Part shown: in pieces, positions 15,182-24,532 of the stretch
Layout of the letters: the number at the start of each line of letters is the position of its first letter
How positions within the stretch are numbered: position 1 is the stretch's first letter
Assembly: GCF_020042665.1 (NCBI RefSeq)
Contig: NZ_CP083376.1
Location: forward strand, 904,001-968,000
Direction of reading: 5' to 3'
Origin: Pseudoxanthomonas sp. X-1
Lineage (GTDB): Bacteria; Pseudomonadota; Gammaproteobacteria; Xanthomonadales; Xanthomonadaceae
Length of the DNA: 64,000 bases
The notes under the pieces: generated by a model
Databases searched by the model: none
Told to the model about the DNA's origin: nothing
The model's input: only the letters and a program-made list of their open reading frames with translations
Translations under genes and position numbers: made by a program

Positions 15182-16462
15182 TCAGAACGTCGCCCTCACC
15201 TGCAGCCCCACCGCCAGCGCATCACCCGTGCGCCGGTAGCTGAACGTGCCCGGGTCGACGATGTACTGCAGGTCCGGGCGCAGCGTCAGCCATGGCCTGA
15301 GCTGCGCGGTGTAGGCCAGCTCGTACAGGGTCTCGGCATCGGTGAGCCGGGAGAGCGGTGCGTCGCCCGGGACGCCGGCATCGGCCAGTTCGATCCGCCG
15401 CGCCGTGCGCAGGGCATCGTTGACCTGGGCGCTTGCGTAGCCCAGCGCCAGGCGGTCGTGGCTCCGCGTGCCGATGCCTTGGTAGTAAAAGCCGGCCACG
15501 CGCCAGCGACTGATGGGCGAGCTCGCCTGGTCGGTGCGCATGAGCTCGCCGAACACGGTCAGGCCCCGCGCGGGATCGGCGGCCTCCGCGCTGACCTTCT
15601 GTTCGGCCAGCAGCCACGCGCCGTTGCGCCCGCTGACGCTGGCCGCGGTGCCCAGCCGCTGGGCGCGCGAGGTGTCGGCGTAGGCGCCCACCTGGTAGCT
15701 GCCGGGGTAGGAGCCGCCCGCGCCCGGGGTCCAGGCCAGTTCGAGCACGAACAGGGAGCCGGTCGTGCCGCTGGCGAAGGGACGGAATGCGGTGTGCACG
15801 TTGTTGCCGCGCAGCTGCGGATTGACCTGGAACCAGCCGCCGCGCAGGACCGTGCGCGCGCCCAGCGGCCAGCCGGTCTCGGTGCCCCAGCGCGCCACCG
15901 GGTAGTTGTACCAGCCGCTGTTGCCGGTCATCGACAGCGGGTGCGCGCACAGCGCCGAATTGATGAAATTGTTGCCGGCCGCCAGCAGGCCGAAGTGGCT
16001 GCCCATCGCGTAGAAGCCCAGCTTGAGGTAGCCGCCACCGGCGAAGCCGTAGTCGAAGCTGGCCTCGCTCAGCCGCGTATAGGTGCCGCCATAGACCTGC
16101 TGCAGGGCGAAGCGGTTGCCGACCAGATCGGCCGAGGCGCTGCGGCCGCGGCGATCGTTGAGCGTGAGATGGAACGCCCCGCCGCGCCAGCCGGCCAGCC
16201 GGTCCATGGCCAGGTCCATGCCCACGCGCAGCTGCTGCGCGTAGCGCGTGCCGCTCGTCCCATCGCCACTGTCGATCACCGCCACCGCCTCGCCGATGTA
16301 ATCGCCGCGCAGCGCGACGCCGCGCGTGGCCCATTCCTCGCGCACGCCGCTCCAGTCGCCGGTCATGGTGGAGGCCTGCTCGGGCGCGGCATGGGCCCGC
16401 GCGCAGGCCAGCAGCGCGTACAGCACGACACAGGAGGAACGGCCGGGGGAATGCCGATGCAT
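15182..16462 (-). CDS. Carbohydrate-selective porin, OprB family
   Basis: The 426-aa outer-membrane protein has a signal peptide (LLACARAHA) and the OprB pattern: an early GDWSGVREEWATRGVALRG motif, many alternating strands with GGGYLKLGFYAMG and GAWLLAEQKV, and a terminal Phe (VGLQVRATF) for BAM recognition. OprB porins let glucose and other sugars through the outer membrane. In this window it would fit with the secreted glycoside hydrolases, though they are 27 kb away and not co-transcribed. The divergent gene is a RibD-like reductase. Confidence 0.88.
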   Translation of the reverse strand: MHRHSPGRSSCVVLYALLACARAHAAPEQASTMTGDWSGVREEWATRGVALRGDYIGEAVAVIDSGDGTSGTRYAQQLRVGMDLAMDRLAGWRGGAFHLTLNDRRGRSASADLVGNRFALQQVYGGTYTRLSEASFDYGFAGGGYLKLGFYAMGSHFGLLAAGNNFINSALCAHPLSMTGNSGWYNYPVARWGTETGWPLGARTVLRGGWFQVNPQLRGNNVHTAFRPFASGTTGSLFVLELAWTPGAGGSYPGSYQVGAYADTSRAQRLGTAASVSGRNGAWLLAEQKVSAEAADPARGLTVFGELMRTDQASSPISRWRVAGFYYQGIGTRSHDRLALGYASAQVNDALRTARRIELADAGVPGDAPLSRLTDAETLYELAYTAQLRPWLTLRPDLQYIVDPGTFSYRRTGDALAVGLQVRATF

Positions 16463-16660
16463 GGGCGAGTCAGCGAGCGTGGCGTCAGGGGAGATCGCGC
16501 GCGCATGGAGGCGCGTCGGTGCCGGGAGGCTTCAGGAGTTACGCCGTTCGGGGCGCAGCACCGCCACGGCGCTGCGTCACGCGGGCGAATGGCGCTGAAG
16601 CGCCTGGTACGTCATCCGGGGAGCGCCGCTCCAGTGCCGCGTCCCGCACCGGCCCGATCG

Positions 16661-16740
16661 CCGTTCCCGCGAACGCGGGACCCCAGCGACTTCCACAGGG
16701 AGGGTCCAAAGACCGGCGATTCCCGCTTGAACGGGAGACA
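16661..16740. repeat. Paired TTCCCG/CGGGAA hairpin repeat, copy 2
   Basis: GTTCCCGCGAACGCGGGAC (16663-16681) and ATTCCCGCTTGAACGGGAG (16719-16737) form the two hairpins of the dispersed repeat, here between divergent genes. The rest of 16463-16903 shows no gene. Confidence 0.7.
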
Positions 16741-16903
16741 GCTTTGCCGGCGCTCCTTGCCCCAAGTCCGAAAGCGCAAAAGCAGATCGCAGGGCATGCG
16801 CCGCAGGCGTCACGGCACTGCGGCCTGGTTCGCGCACCGCAGCGGGCCATCGGCGCGTGGTTGAAGGAAGATGGGCTTCTTTTGCGTGCCCGGGAGGCCG
16901 GCG

Positions 16904-17551
16904 ATGTCGAAGGTCCGTGTCGAAGGTTTCACCCTGTCCCTGGATGGCTTCGCCGCAGGGCCGCGCCAGCGCCTGGAGGCGCCGATGGGCGAGGGCGCGC
17001 AGGACCTGCATCGCTGGCTGCGGGGGACGCGCACCTTCATGCAGACGCTGTTCGGCAAGGAGGGCGGCGGCACGGGGCTGGACGATGAGATCGCCGCGCG
17101 CGGGTTCGAGAACCTCGGCGCCTGGATCATCGGGCGCAACATGTTCGGGCCCGTCCGTGGCGAGTGGGGCGACGCGGACTGGCGCGGCTGGTGGGGCGAC
17201 AACCCGCCGCATCATGTGCCGGTGTTCGTGCTGACCCACCACGCGCGGCCCAGCCTGCCGATGCAGGGCGGCACGGTCTTCCATTTCGTCACCGGCGGCA
17301 TCCACGAGGCGCTGCGCCTGGCGCGCGAAGCGGCCGGCGCGCGCGACATCCGCATCGGGGGCGGCGCCGACACCGTGCGCCAGTATCTGCAGGCCGGCCT
17401 GATCGACCAGCTGCACCTGGCCATCGCGCCGACGCTGCTGGGCTCGGGCGAGCGCCTGTTCGACGGCGTGGACCTGACGGTCCCCGGCTACCGCTGTACC
17501 GGCTTCCGCGCCTCGGAGGAGGCGCTGCACGTGGTGCTGGAGCGGGGCTGA
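16904..17551 (+). CDS. RibD C-terminal/dihydrofolate-reductase-fold reductase
   Basis: The 215-aa protein starts at MSKVRVEGFTLSLDG, with GGGAGG upstream deciding this ATG over one 11 codons earlier. It shows the YyaP/YwjB pattern: FTLSLDGFAAG at the N-terminus, WIIGRNMFGPVRG, HVPVFVLTHHARPSLPMQGG, and a nucleotide-binding IRIGGGADTVRQYLQAGLID with HLAIAPTLLGSGERLF. Members of this group are NADPH-dependent reductases of unknown substrate. It is a single gene. Confidence 0.85.
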   Translation: MSKVRVEGFTLSLDGFAAGPRQRLEAPMGEGAQDLHRWLRGTRTFMQTLFGKEGGGTGLDDEIAARGFENLGAWIIGRNMFGPVRGEWGDADWRGWWGDNPPHHVPVFVLTHHARPSLPMQGGTVFHFVTGGIHEALRLAREAAGARDIRIGGGADTVRQYLQAGLIDQLHLAIAPTLLGSGERLFDGVDLTVPGYRCTGFRASEEALHVVLERG

Positions 17552-17670
17552 CACGAAGCGCGCGGCCAGGTCTGCGCGGCGGGCGCTCTCCAGGGGACAG
17601 GTTGATCTCGCGGATCGGCAGCGCGCAGACTCCAGCGGCCACAGGAGCGTGGCATCGAAAGGGGATTCGC

Positions 17671-18102
17671 GTGAATCGATGGACAAGGGCCGCGGTACTC
17701 GCGGTGGCGACGGCACTGGCCGGCTGTGCGACCCACAACCGCGTGGTGGTGAACCCGGGGCACCAGACCGTGGTCAGGACGGCTTATGTGGTCCTGCATG
17801 GCGGCAACTCGGCGGATATGGATGCCCATGTCCAGCAGGAGCTCATGGCGCATGGAATCCAGGTCAAGGCGGGACCGGAAGTGCGCGAGGCGGGCACCGA
17901 TGTCGTGGTCCGCTACACGGACAACTGGCGCTGGGACATGGCGATGTACCTGCGTTCGCTGGATATCCAGATCTACAACGCCTCCGGCACGCTGATTGCG
18001 AGCGGATCGTGGAAGAACTCGGCGCTGCATGGCTACCACTCGGCCGAGAAGGTCACCCGGCAGGTGATGGACGAGGTGCTCGCCAGGCTCGACGCGGGCT
18101 AG
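17671..18102 (+). CDS. Lipoprotein of unknown function
   Basis: The 143-aa protein starts at a GTG after AAAGGGG. Its signal has a clear lipobox (VATALAGC), so Cys20 or so is lipidated. The mature part has VVLHGGNSADMDAHVQQEL and VVVRYTDNWRWDMAMYL, then SGSWKNSALHGYHSAEKV, resembling the outer-membrane-directed DUF4136/CsgG-neighbour lipoproteins in outline only. No partner gene is adjacent. Confidence 0.7.
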   Translation: MNRWTRAAVLAVATALAGCATHNRVVVNPGHQTVVRTAYVVLHGGNSADMDAHVQQELMAHGIQVKAGPEVREAGTDVVVRYTDNWRWDMAMYLRSLDIQIYNASGTLIASGSWKNSALHGYHSAEKVTRQVMDEVLARLDAG

Positions 18103-18210
18103 GGATTGCGGTGGCGTTCCGGCGTTGCCGGGCATCGCCGGCCGTGACATGGCCTACGCCGCCACGCCGCTAGAGTGCCGCGCGAGGATCGAACGCGGGC
18201 GAGGTGTGGG

Positions 18211-18708
18211 ATGCAAGGTGTTTCCGGAAAGCGCCAGGTGCTGGGGCTGGTCGGCTGGCTGCTGCTGGCGTGCGTCGCCGGTGGCATCGGCGCGGCCGCG
18301 TCGGTGCGGGCGGCCGAGTTCTACGGGCAACTGGCGCAGCCGTCCTGGGCGCCGCCGGCGGCGGTGTTCGGCCCGGTGTGGAGCGTGCTGTACGTCCTAA
18401 TGGGCATCGCGGCGTGGCTGGTCTGGCGACGCGGCGGCTGGGCCGCGCAGCGGCGGGCGTTGACCGTGTTCGTGGCGCAGCTGGCGCTCAATGCGCTGTG
18501 GAGCTGGCTGTTCTTCGGCTGGCACCTGGGCGCACTGGCGATGCTGGACATCGTCGTGCTGTGGGGGCTGATCGTCGTCACCGTGGTGATGTTCTGGCGC
18601 GCGCGGCCGCTGGCCGGCGCGCTGCTGCTGCCGTATCTGGCGTGGGTGAGCTTCGCCACTGCGCTCAACTACGCGGTGTGGCAGCTCAACCCGCAGGCGC
18701 TGGGGTGA
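18211..18708 (+). CDS. tspO: TspO/MBR family membrane protein
   Basis: The 165-aa protein has five hydrophobic helices. The family motif PSWAPPAAVFGPVWSVLY lies at the end of the first loop and helix 2, followed by LNALWSWLFFGWHLG and a last helix with WVSFATALNYAVWQLN. TspO binds porphyrins and other tetrapyrroles and helps control their levels in the membrane. The ATG at 18211 was chosen because the upstream dozen codons are Arg-rich and precede the natural start. Confidence 0.92.
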   Translation: MQGVSGKRQVLGLVGWLLLACVAGGIGAAASVRAAEFYGQLAQPSWAPPAAVFGPVWSVLYVLMGIAAWLVWRRGGWAAQRRALTVFVAQLALNALWSWLFFGWHLGALAMLDIVVLWGLIVVTVVMFWRARPLAGALLLPYLAWVSFATALNYAVWQLNPQALG

Positions 18709-18801
18709 ACCGAGCGGGCGGTCCGGACACGATCGCCCGCAACATCGGCAGGCGTGCGACCAGCCGCGCGGCGTGCGCGGTTGGCCGACCCGACGCCGGC
18801 C

Positions 18802-20022
18802 TCAGAGACCCTTCAACAGGCCGCGCAGCAGCTTCTTGCCGGTGCTCTCCTTCTCCGCGGGCTGGGACGCGTCGCCGGCCGGCGTCTCCTGGCCCTGACC
18901 CATGCCGCCGAGGTCCATGCCCAGCACGGCGCTGGCGGTGGACTTGGTGCGCACGCGCACGTTCCACTCCGGTGCCCAGGGCTGTTTGGGATCGGCGGGT
19001 TTCGGCGGCCAGGTGAGGTTGGTCTCCGGGCCGTAGGCGATCATCGACAGCATTCCCGCGCCTGCCTCGCCGCCGTCCTTGAGGATGCCCTTGGGGATCT
19101 GGCAGCGCGTGGTATCCGGGCCCAGCAGCACCTTGTCCTTGACCCAGCGTTCCATGGTGGCGGCCGGCAGGAAATCGATCAGCCCGCCGCCCATGTCCGG
19201 CACCTCGGCACTGCTCCACAGCACCATGTCTTGGCCCTGCTTGGCCATGACGCTGATGAAGTAGGCGCCGGCACGCGCCACCGGCTGCCAGCTCAGGACG
19301 ATGCCGTCGGCCGGCGCGCCCTGCTGCTGCAGGGCGATGTCGGGCATGAAGTCGGCCTGCGCGCCCAGGGTGAACTTCAGCGAGTCCGGCACGCCCTGGC
19401 CGGTGATGCGGTGCTCGCCCTGCAGCGAGGCGCCGCGCTCGGCCCGCCTGCGCGCCTTCTGGTTGGGCCACAGCGCATAGCTGGGGTCGGGCCGCACGTC
19501 GCGGTCGGGCGCGCGGCGCGATTCGACCGAACCGCTGGCCTCGGGCACGCCGTTGCGCATGCGCACCTGGATCACCCGCGGCTGGCCGGGGCCGATGCTG
19601 GCGCCGCAGCCCCAGTACACGAGCATGCGCGCCTCGGTGGCGTCCATTTGAGGGCCGTCGCCCTGCGCGTCTGGGATGGTGGCGCGCGTGGGCGGCAGCA
19701 GCGGCAGCGCGTCGCCCAGGCCCAGGCCGGCCGGGATCGCCTGTTGCGCGGGCAGGCCCGGCGCCAGGGTGTTGTGCAGGGCGATGTCGAAGTACAGCCC
19801 GCTCGCCCCGCCCGAGCGCGCGTCCGGATAGCCCAGGTCCTGCTTGCCGCCCAGCATCCCGGCCAAGCGTCCCAGCGCACCCATGTCGGGCATGCCGGCC
19901 ATCCTGTGGGTGTCCACGTCGATGAAGACCTGAGTGGGTGCGACGGGCGCGGCGGCGCGGGTGGGCAGGGCCAGCAGCAGGCAGGCGGCGACGGCGGCGG
20001 GCAGGAGGCGGTGGCTGGACAT
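18802..20022 (-). CDS. Secreted protein of unknown function
   Basis: The 406-aa protein has a signal peptide (AACLLLALPTRAAA). The mature part starts with TQVFIDVDTHRMAGMPDMG, has Met- and Gly-rich stretches, a central MLVYWGCGASIGPGQPRVI strand, two beta-sandwich-like halves (the second with DGIVLSWQPVARAGAYFISV, fibronectin-like), and ends in a lysine-rich KKLLRGLLKGL tail. I recall similar proteins in Caulobacter- and Xanthomonas-type genomes, unnamed. No catalytic motif is evident. Confidence 0.75.
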   Translation of the reverse strand: MSSHRLLPAAVAACLLLALPTRAAAPVAPTQVFIDVDTHRMAGMPDMGALGRLAGMLGGKQDLGYPDARSGGASGLYFDIALHNTLAPGLPAQQAIPAGLGLGDALPLLPPTRATIPDAQGDGPQMDATEARMLVYWGCGASIGPGQPRVIQVRMRNGVPEASGSVESRRAPDRDVRPDPSYALWPNQKARRRAERGASLQGEHRITGQGVPDSLKFTLGAQADFMPDIALQQQGAPADGIVLSWQPVARAGAYFISVMAKQGQDMVLWSSAEVPDMGGGLIDFLPAATMERWVKDKVLLGPDTTRCQIPKGILKDGGEAGAGMLSMIAYGPETNLTWPPKPADPKQPWAPEWNVRVRTKSTASAVLGMDLGGMGQGQETPAGDASQPAEKESTGKKLLRGLLKGL

Positions 20023-20206
20023 GGGCGTTCCGGTGGCGTGCGTGTCCCGGATATGCGCGGAACGGGGCGCGGACCGGACATGCGGCGCGGATCGTCTGCT
20101 GTTCGCTTCGGCGCGGCGAGGTCGGTCGAGTCACGACCCTCGCGCTCCGGCCCGCGGAGGTGCAGGTCCGGCGTCATGCGCCGCGCCAGGGCGCGGCTTC
20201 CCTCGC

Positions 20207-20737
20207 TCAGCCGTCGACCGGGTGCGCCGGCGTCTCCAGCAGCAGCTCGTAGAACGCCAGGTCCAGCCAGCGGCCGAACTTGAAGCCCACCTGCGGCAGC
20301 GTGCCGACATGGCGGAAGCCCAGGCGCTCGTGCAGGGCGACGCTGGCGGTGTTGCTGGCGTCGATGCCGCCGATCATCGCGTGCAGGCCCTGCGCCCGCG
20401 CGGCCTCGATCAGGGCCTGGATCACCACCCGCCCCAGGCCGCGGCCGCGATGGTCGGGGTGTACGTACACCGAATGCTCGACCGAATACTTGTAGGCCGG
20501 AAACGCGCGGAAGGTGCCGTAGCTGCCGAAGGCCAGCAGCGTGCCGTGCGCGTCTTCCACGCCGATCACCGGGAAGCCACCCTCGCCCTTGGCCTTGAAC
20601 CAGGCCGTCATGGTGGCCGGCGTGCGCAGGGCGTACTCGTACAGCGCGGTGGAGTGGACGATGGCATCGTTGAAGATGTCCAGGATCGCGGCGGCGTGCT
20701 GGTCGTGCGTGCAGCGCACGAGGGTGTGGGCGGACAT
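20207..20737 (-). CDS. GNAT N-acetyltransferase, phosphinothricin/methionine-sulfoximine type
   Basis: The 176-aa protein has the Pat-like layout: an N-terminal HAAAILDIFNDAIVHSTALYEY motif, the GNAT motif A EHSVYVHPDHRGRGLGRVV with the acetyl-CoA pyrophosphate loop (HRGRGLG), IGGIDASNTASVALHERLGF (motif B) and a C-terminal GFKFGRWLDLAFYE. Such enzymes acetylate toxic amino-acid analogues such as phosphinothricin or methionine sulfone using acetyl-CoA. The specific substrate here is inferred. Confidence 0.9.
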   Translation of the reverse strand: MSAHTLVRCTHDQHAAAILDIFNDAIVHSTALYEYALRTPATMTAWFKAKGEGGFPVIGVEDAHGTLLAFGSYGTFRAFPAYKYSVEHSVYVHPDHRGRGLGRVVIQALIEAARAQGLHAMIGGIDASNTASVALHERLGFRHVGTLPQVGFKFGRWLDLAFYELLLETPAHPVDG

Positions 20738-20879
20738 GGGGCTCTCTGGGCGAGGGAACGGCGGCCGGGCGCGGCTTCGCGCAACGGCGGCGCACGCAGG
20801 CAGAATAAGGCGTCGGCGTCATCATGTCCCGGCGCCCGCCGCGAAGTCCGCCATCCCTCATGCCTACAAGGAGTACGCC

Positions 20880-21341
20880 GTGTCGATCGCCTCCGTCCGC
20901 GCCTTCTTTCAGCAGCACGCGCCTGAGGTGGAGGTGATCGAACACGCGCAGAGCACGGCCACGGTGGCGATGGCCGCCGAGGCGCTGGGCGTGACGCCGG
21001 GCCAGATCGCCAAGACCCTCGCCTTAGGCCTGGACGATGCGCTGTTGCTGCTGGTGATGGCCGGCGATGCGCGGCTGGACAACCAGAAGTTCAAGGCCGC
21101 CTTCGGCACCAAGCCGCGCCTGCTGCCGCCCGAGCAGACCCTGGCGCTGACCGGGCATCCCGTCGGCGGCGTGTGTCCGTTCGGCCTGGCCGGCCCGGCG
21201 CGAATCTGCTGCGATGTCTCGCTGCGGGCGCATGCCTTGGTGTATCCGGCCGCCGGTTCGCCCAACAGCGCGGTGTGCCTGGCGCCGTCGCGCCTGGCCG
21301 ACCTGGTGCAGGCGCAGTGGGTGGATGTGGGCAAGGCCTGA
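20880..21341 (+). CDS. YbaK/EbsC-family aminoacyl-tRNA deacylase
   Basis: The 153-aa protein starts at a GTG after AAGGAG. It has the YbaK fold signature: an N-terminal AFFQQHAPEVEVIEHAQSTAT, the active-site-lining TPGQIAKTLALGLDD with its conserved Lys, GDARLDNQKFKAAFG, and the GHPVGGVCPFGL loop. These proteins hydrolyse mischarged aminoacyl-tRNAs in trans (Cys-tRNA-Pro or similar). The short form and PVGGVCPFG place it closer to the ProX/YeaK-like group than to YbaK proper. Confidence 0.88.
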   Translation: MSIASVRAFFQQHAPEVEVIEHAQSTATVAMAAEALGVTPGQIAKTLALGLDDALLLLVMAGDARLDNQKFKAAFGTKPRLLPPEQTLALTGHPVGGVCPFGLAGPARICCDVSLRAHALVYPAAGSPNSAVCLAPSRLADLVQAQWVDVGKA

Positions 21342-21657
21342 GCGCGGCAGTCGCGACGCCGCGCTGACGCGCGATGGTGCGAACGGCGTCGCCGCCTCCC
21401 GACCGCGTGGCCATGGAGCGCGCTTTCGGCGCTCGCTTCCATTCGAATGCCAGCCGTGGCACGGTCGCAGGCCCCGCCCACGTCGCGTTTTGCGGCCTCC
21501 CAGGCGTCGTTCGTTGCCACGGGCCGCCACATCGCGCCACGTCTGAATCCGTGCCTCCCGCGCGGCCGCGTTCCGACAAATGCTTAACCCGCGTGCAAGA
21601 CGCCAGGGCTAGGGTTTTCACGCGGCCCCCCTGGACCGCGCCGTCCGGAGGTGGTCG
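21342..21657. other. Gene-free stretch
   Basis: GC-rich sequence between the deacylase gene and the DUF1800 gene. I see no open frame with coding character, no repeat and no clear promoter, although the DUF1800/DUF1501 transcript presumably starts here. Confidence 0.4.
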
Positions 21658-23238
21658 ATGCACTCGCCTGCAAGCCCGTCTGATGCTCTGCTCACGCGTG
21701 GTCGTCGAAGCGCGCTGACGCTTGGCCTGCTGGCCGTGGCTGGCCTGTGCGCGTTGCCGGCCGCCGCGCGCGACGCCAGTCCGACCCCGGATCAGCTGCG
21801 CTGGCTGCAGCGCGTGCAGTTCGGCCTGGACAGCGCCAGCGTGGCCGCACTCGGCCGTCAGGGCCAGCGCGACTACCTGCGCGCGCAGCTGCATGCCGAC
21901 GCGGGCGATGCCGATCTGCCGCCGGCGGTGCAGGCGCAGCTGCGTGCCTACGAGGGTCTGAACGTGTCGGCGACGGCTGCGCTGACCCAGCTGGCGGCGC
22001 GGCAGAAGGAGATCAACGCCATGCCCGACGGCGACGCCAAGGCGGCCGCGAAGAAGGCGCTGCAGGAACAGAAGAACCAGACCGTGCAGCAGGTGCGTCA
22101 GGCCGAACTGCTGCGCGCGATCTACGACCCGGATCAGCTGCGCGAGCAGCTGGTGTGGTTCTGGCTCAACCATTTCAGCGTGCAGGCCGACAAGGCGCGC
22201 GTGGGCTGGGTGCTGGGCGACTACGTCGACCGCGCCATCCGCCCCAACGCGCTGGGCCACTTCTCCGACCTGGTGCTGGCCACGCTCAAGAGCCCGGCCA
22301 TGCTGGACTACCTGGACAACGCGCAGAACGCCAGGGGCAAGGTCAACGAGAACTATGCGCGCGAGCTGATGGAGCTGCACACGCTCGGCGTGGACGCCGG
22401 CTATACCCAGCACGATGTGCAACAGCTGGCGCTGGTGCTGACCGGCGTGGGCATCGCGCCGCCCGATCGCGACGGCCCGCCCAAGCTCAAGCCGGCCCAG
22501 CAGGCCCAGTACCTGCGCGAGGGCGCGTTCGAGTTCAACCCGGCGCGCCATCAGGAGGGCGACAAGACCCTGCTGGGCCAGCGCATCGCCGGCGGTGGCT
22601 TCGACGAGGTGCGCAGCGCGGTGGAGCTGATCACCCGCCAGCCGGCGTGCGCGCACTTCATCTCCAGCCAGCTGGCGCAGTACTTCGTCGCCGATACGCC
22701 GCCGCCGGCGCTGGTGGACAGGATGGCCAAGGCCTTCCTGCGCAGCGATGGCGACATCGCCAAGGTGATGGAGGTGATGGTGAGCTCGCGCGAGTTCGCC
22801 GATGCCGGCCAGCGCAAGTTCAAGGATCCGTACCGCTATCTGGTGTCCTCGATCCGCTTCGCCTACGACGGTCAGGTGGTCGCCAACCCGGCGCCGCTGG
22901 TGGGCTGGCTGGGGCAGCTGGGCGAGCCGAGCTTCGGCCGGATCACGCCCGACGGCTGGCCGCTGGCCTCCGACGCCTGGAACAGCTCGGGCCAGATGGC
23001 CAAGCGCTTCGAGATCGCCCGCGCCATCGGCGGTGGCGATGCGCGGCTGTTCACGCCGGCCAAGGCCGATGGCAAGGCCGAGCAGCAGGGCGGCTTCCCG
23101 ATGCCGGCCTCGCGGCTGTTCTACGCCGCGATCGAGCCGAGCCTGGCGCCGGCCACGCGCGAGGCGCTGGCCAAGGCGCGTTCGCAGCAGGAGTGGAACG
23201 CCTTCCTGCTGGCTTCGCCCGACTTCAACTACCGCTGA
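21658..23238 (+). CDS. DUF1800 family secreted protein
   Basis: The 526-aa protein has a signal peptide (GLLAVAGLCALPAAARDA). It shows the DUF1800 features: LRWLQRVQFGLD early, LREQLVWFWLNHFSVQ, DYVDRAIRPNALGHFSDLVLA, and the hallmark ENYARELMELHTLGVDAGYT, then SSQLAQYFVADTPP. DUF1800 proteins are exported and nearly always encoded next to a DUF1501 protein, as here. Their role is unknown; links to cell-surface polysaccharide or cyanobactin-like processes have been suggested for relatives. The downstream gene is 30 bp away. Confidence 0.9.
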   Translation: MHSPASPSDALLTRGRRSALTLGLLAVAGLCALPAAARDASPTPDQLRWLQRVQFGLDSASVAALGRQGQRDYLRAQLHADAGDADLPPAVQAQLRAYEGLNVSATAALTQLAARQKEINAMPDGDAKAAAKKALQEQKNQTVQQVRQAELLRAIYDPDQLREQLVWFWLNHFSVQADKARVGWVLGDYVDRAIRPNALGHFSDLVLATLKSPAMLDYLDNAQNARGKVNENYARELMELHTLGVDAGYTQHDVQQLALVLTGVGIAPPDRDGPPKLKPAQQAQYLREGAFEFNPARHQEGDKTLLGQRIAGGGFDEVRSAVELITRQPACAHFISSQLAQYFVADTPPPALVDRMAKAFLRSDGDIAKVMEVMVSSREFADAGQRKFKDPYRYLVSSIRFAYDGQVVANPAPLVGWLGQLGEPSFGRITPDGWPLASDAWNSSGQMAKRFEIARAIGGGDARLFTPAKADGKAEQQGGFPMPASRLFYAAIEPSLAPATREALAKARSQQEWNAFLLASPDFNYR

Positions 23239-23268
23239 TCCCGTACATCCCTGCACGAGGGTGTTGCC

Positions 23269-24468
23269 ATGAAACGTCGTGAGTTCCTCATCGCCAGCGC
23301 ACTGACCGCCGCCAGCGGCAGCCTGGGCTGGTCCGGGCGGCTGTTCGCCGCCCCGGCCAAGGATCGCAGCCGGATGCTGGTGGTCTTCTTGCGCGGCGGC
23401 TACGACTGCAACAACCTGCTGGTGCCGGTCGCCAGTGATTTCTACTACGCCTCGCGTCCCACTCTGGCCATCGCCCGGCCCGACCCGGGCAACGACAAGA
23501 GCGCCATCGCGCTGGACGCGCACTGGGGCCTCAACCCGGTGTTGCGCGACAGCCTGCTGCCGCTGTGGCAGAGGAAGCAGCTGGCGTTCGTGCCGTTCGC
23601 CGGCACCGACGACCTGTCGCGCAGCCACTTCGAGACCCAGGACGACATCGAATCGGGCGAGGCCGGCGCCGACCGCCACGACTACCGCTCCGGCTTCCTG
23701 GCGCGGCTGTCGGCGGTGATGACCGGCGTGCCGGCGATCGCCTTCACCGACTCGCTGCCGCTGAGCTTCCAGGGCGCCGGCGAGATCCCCAACCTGTCGC
23801 TGCGCAACGATGCCAAGCCGGTGTTCGACCCGCGCCAGTCCGACATCCTGGCCGGCATGTACCAGGGCACCCAGCTGGCCAGCGCGGCGCGCGATGGGCT
23901 GGCCCTGCGCCAGCAGGTGAGCCAGGCGCTGCAGCAGGAGATGATGCAGGCCAGCCGCGGCGCAGCCAGCGCGCGCAGCTTCGCCGACGAGACCCGGCGC
24001 ATGGCCGTGCTGATGCGCGACAAGTACCGGCTGGGCTTCGTCGATGTCGGCGGCTGGGACACGCACGTCAACCAGGGCAGCACCGACGGCCAGCTGGCCA
24101 ACAACCTCAAGAACCTCGGCCAGGGCCTGGCCGCCTATGCCGATGCGCTGGGCGATGACTGGAACGATACGGTGGTGGTGGTGCTGAGCGAGTTCGGCCG
24201 CACCTTCCGCGAGAACGGCGACAAGGGCACCGACCACGGCCATGGCACCACGTACTGGGTGCTGGGCGGCGACGTCAACGGCGGGCGCATCGCCGGGCCG
24301 CAGGTGGAGGTGGCGCAGGCCAACCTGCTGCAGAACCGTGACTATCCGGTGCTGACCAACTACCGCGACCTGTTCGGCGGCCTGCTGCAGCGCATGTGGG
24401 GCTTGAACGGCACCCAGCTCGAACAGGTCTTCCCCGGCGCCAGGCCGAAGGACCTGCAGCTGGTGTGA
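23269..24468 (+). CDS. DUF1501 family Tat-exported protein
   Basis: The 399-aa protein has a twin-arginine signal (MKRREFLIASALTAASG), so it is probably exported folded. It has the DUF1501/sulfatase-like fold pattern: MLVVFLRGGYDCNNLLVP near the start, FVDVGGWDTHVNQG (residues ~255-270), and VVVVLSEFGRTFRENGDKGTDH with a His/Asp-rich GTDHGHGTTYWVLG that could bind metal. It pairs with the DUF1800 gene and ends before a bidirectional terminator. Substrate unknown. Confidence 0.92.
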   Translation: MKRREFLIASALTAASGSLGWSGRLFAAPAKDRSRMLVVFLRGGYDCNNLLVPVASDFYYASRPTLAIARPDPGNDKSAIALDAHWGLNPVLRDSLLPLWQRKQLAFVPFAGTDDLSRSHFETQDDIESGEAGADRHDYRSGFLARLSAVMTGVPAIAFTDSLPLSFQGAGEIPNLSLRNDAKPVFDPRQSDILAGMYQGTQLASAARDGLALRQQVSQALQQEMMQASRGAASARSFADETRRMAVLMRDKYRLGFVDVGGWDTHVNQGSTDGQLANNLKNLGQGLAAYADALGDDWNDTVVVVLSEFGRTFRENGDKGTDHGHGTTYWVLGGDVNGGRIAGPQVEVAQANLLQNRDYPVLTNYRDLFGGLLQRMWGLNGTQLEQVFPGARPKDLQLV

Positions 24469-24479
24469 GCGGCAGCAAA

Positions 24480-24509
24480 ACGACAGGGCGCCATGCAGCG
24501 CCCTGTCGT
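24480..24509. terminator. Bidirectional Rho-independent terminator
   Basis: ACGACAGGGCGC (24480-24491) pairs perfectly with GCGCCCTGTCGT (24498-24509), loop of 6 nt. It lies between the convergent DUF1501 and glycine-zipper genes; the minus-strand side is followed by TTTTGCTG. Confidence 0.8.
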
Positions 24510-24532
24510 ATCTTCATTGCGTCGGATCGAAC

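Noticed and set aside
21091..24243. Minus-strand open frame of over 1000 codons opposite DUF1800/DUF1501
   Set aside because: It has the composition of an antisense frame and no start signal; the plus-strand genes have signal peptides and family motifs.
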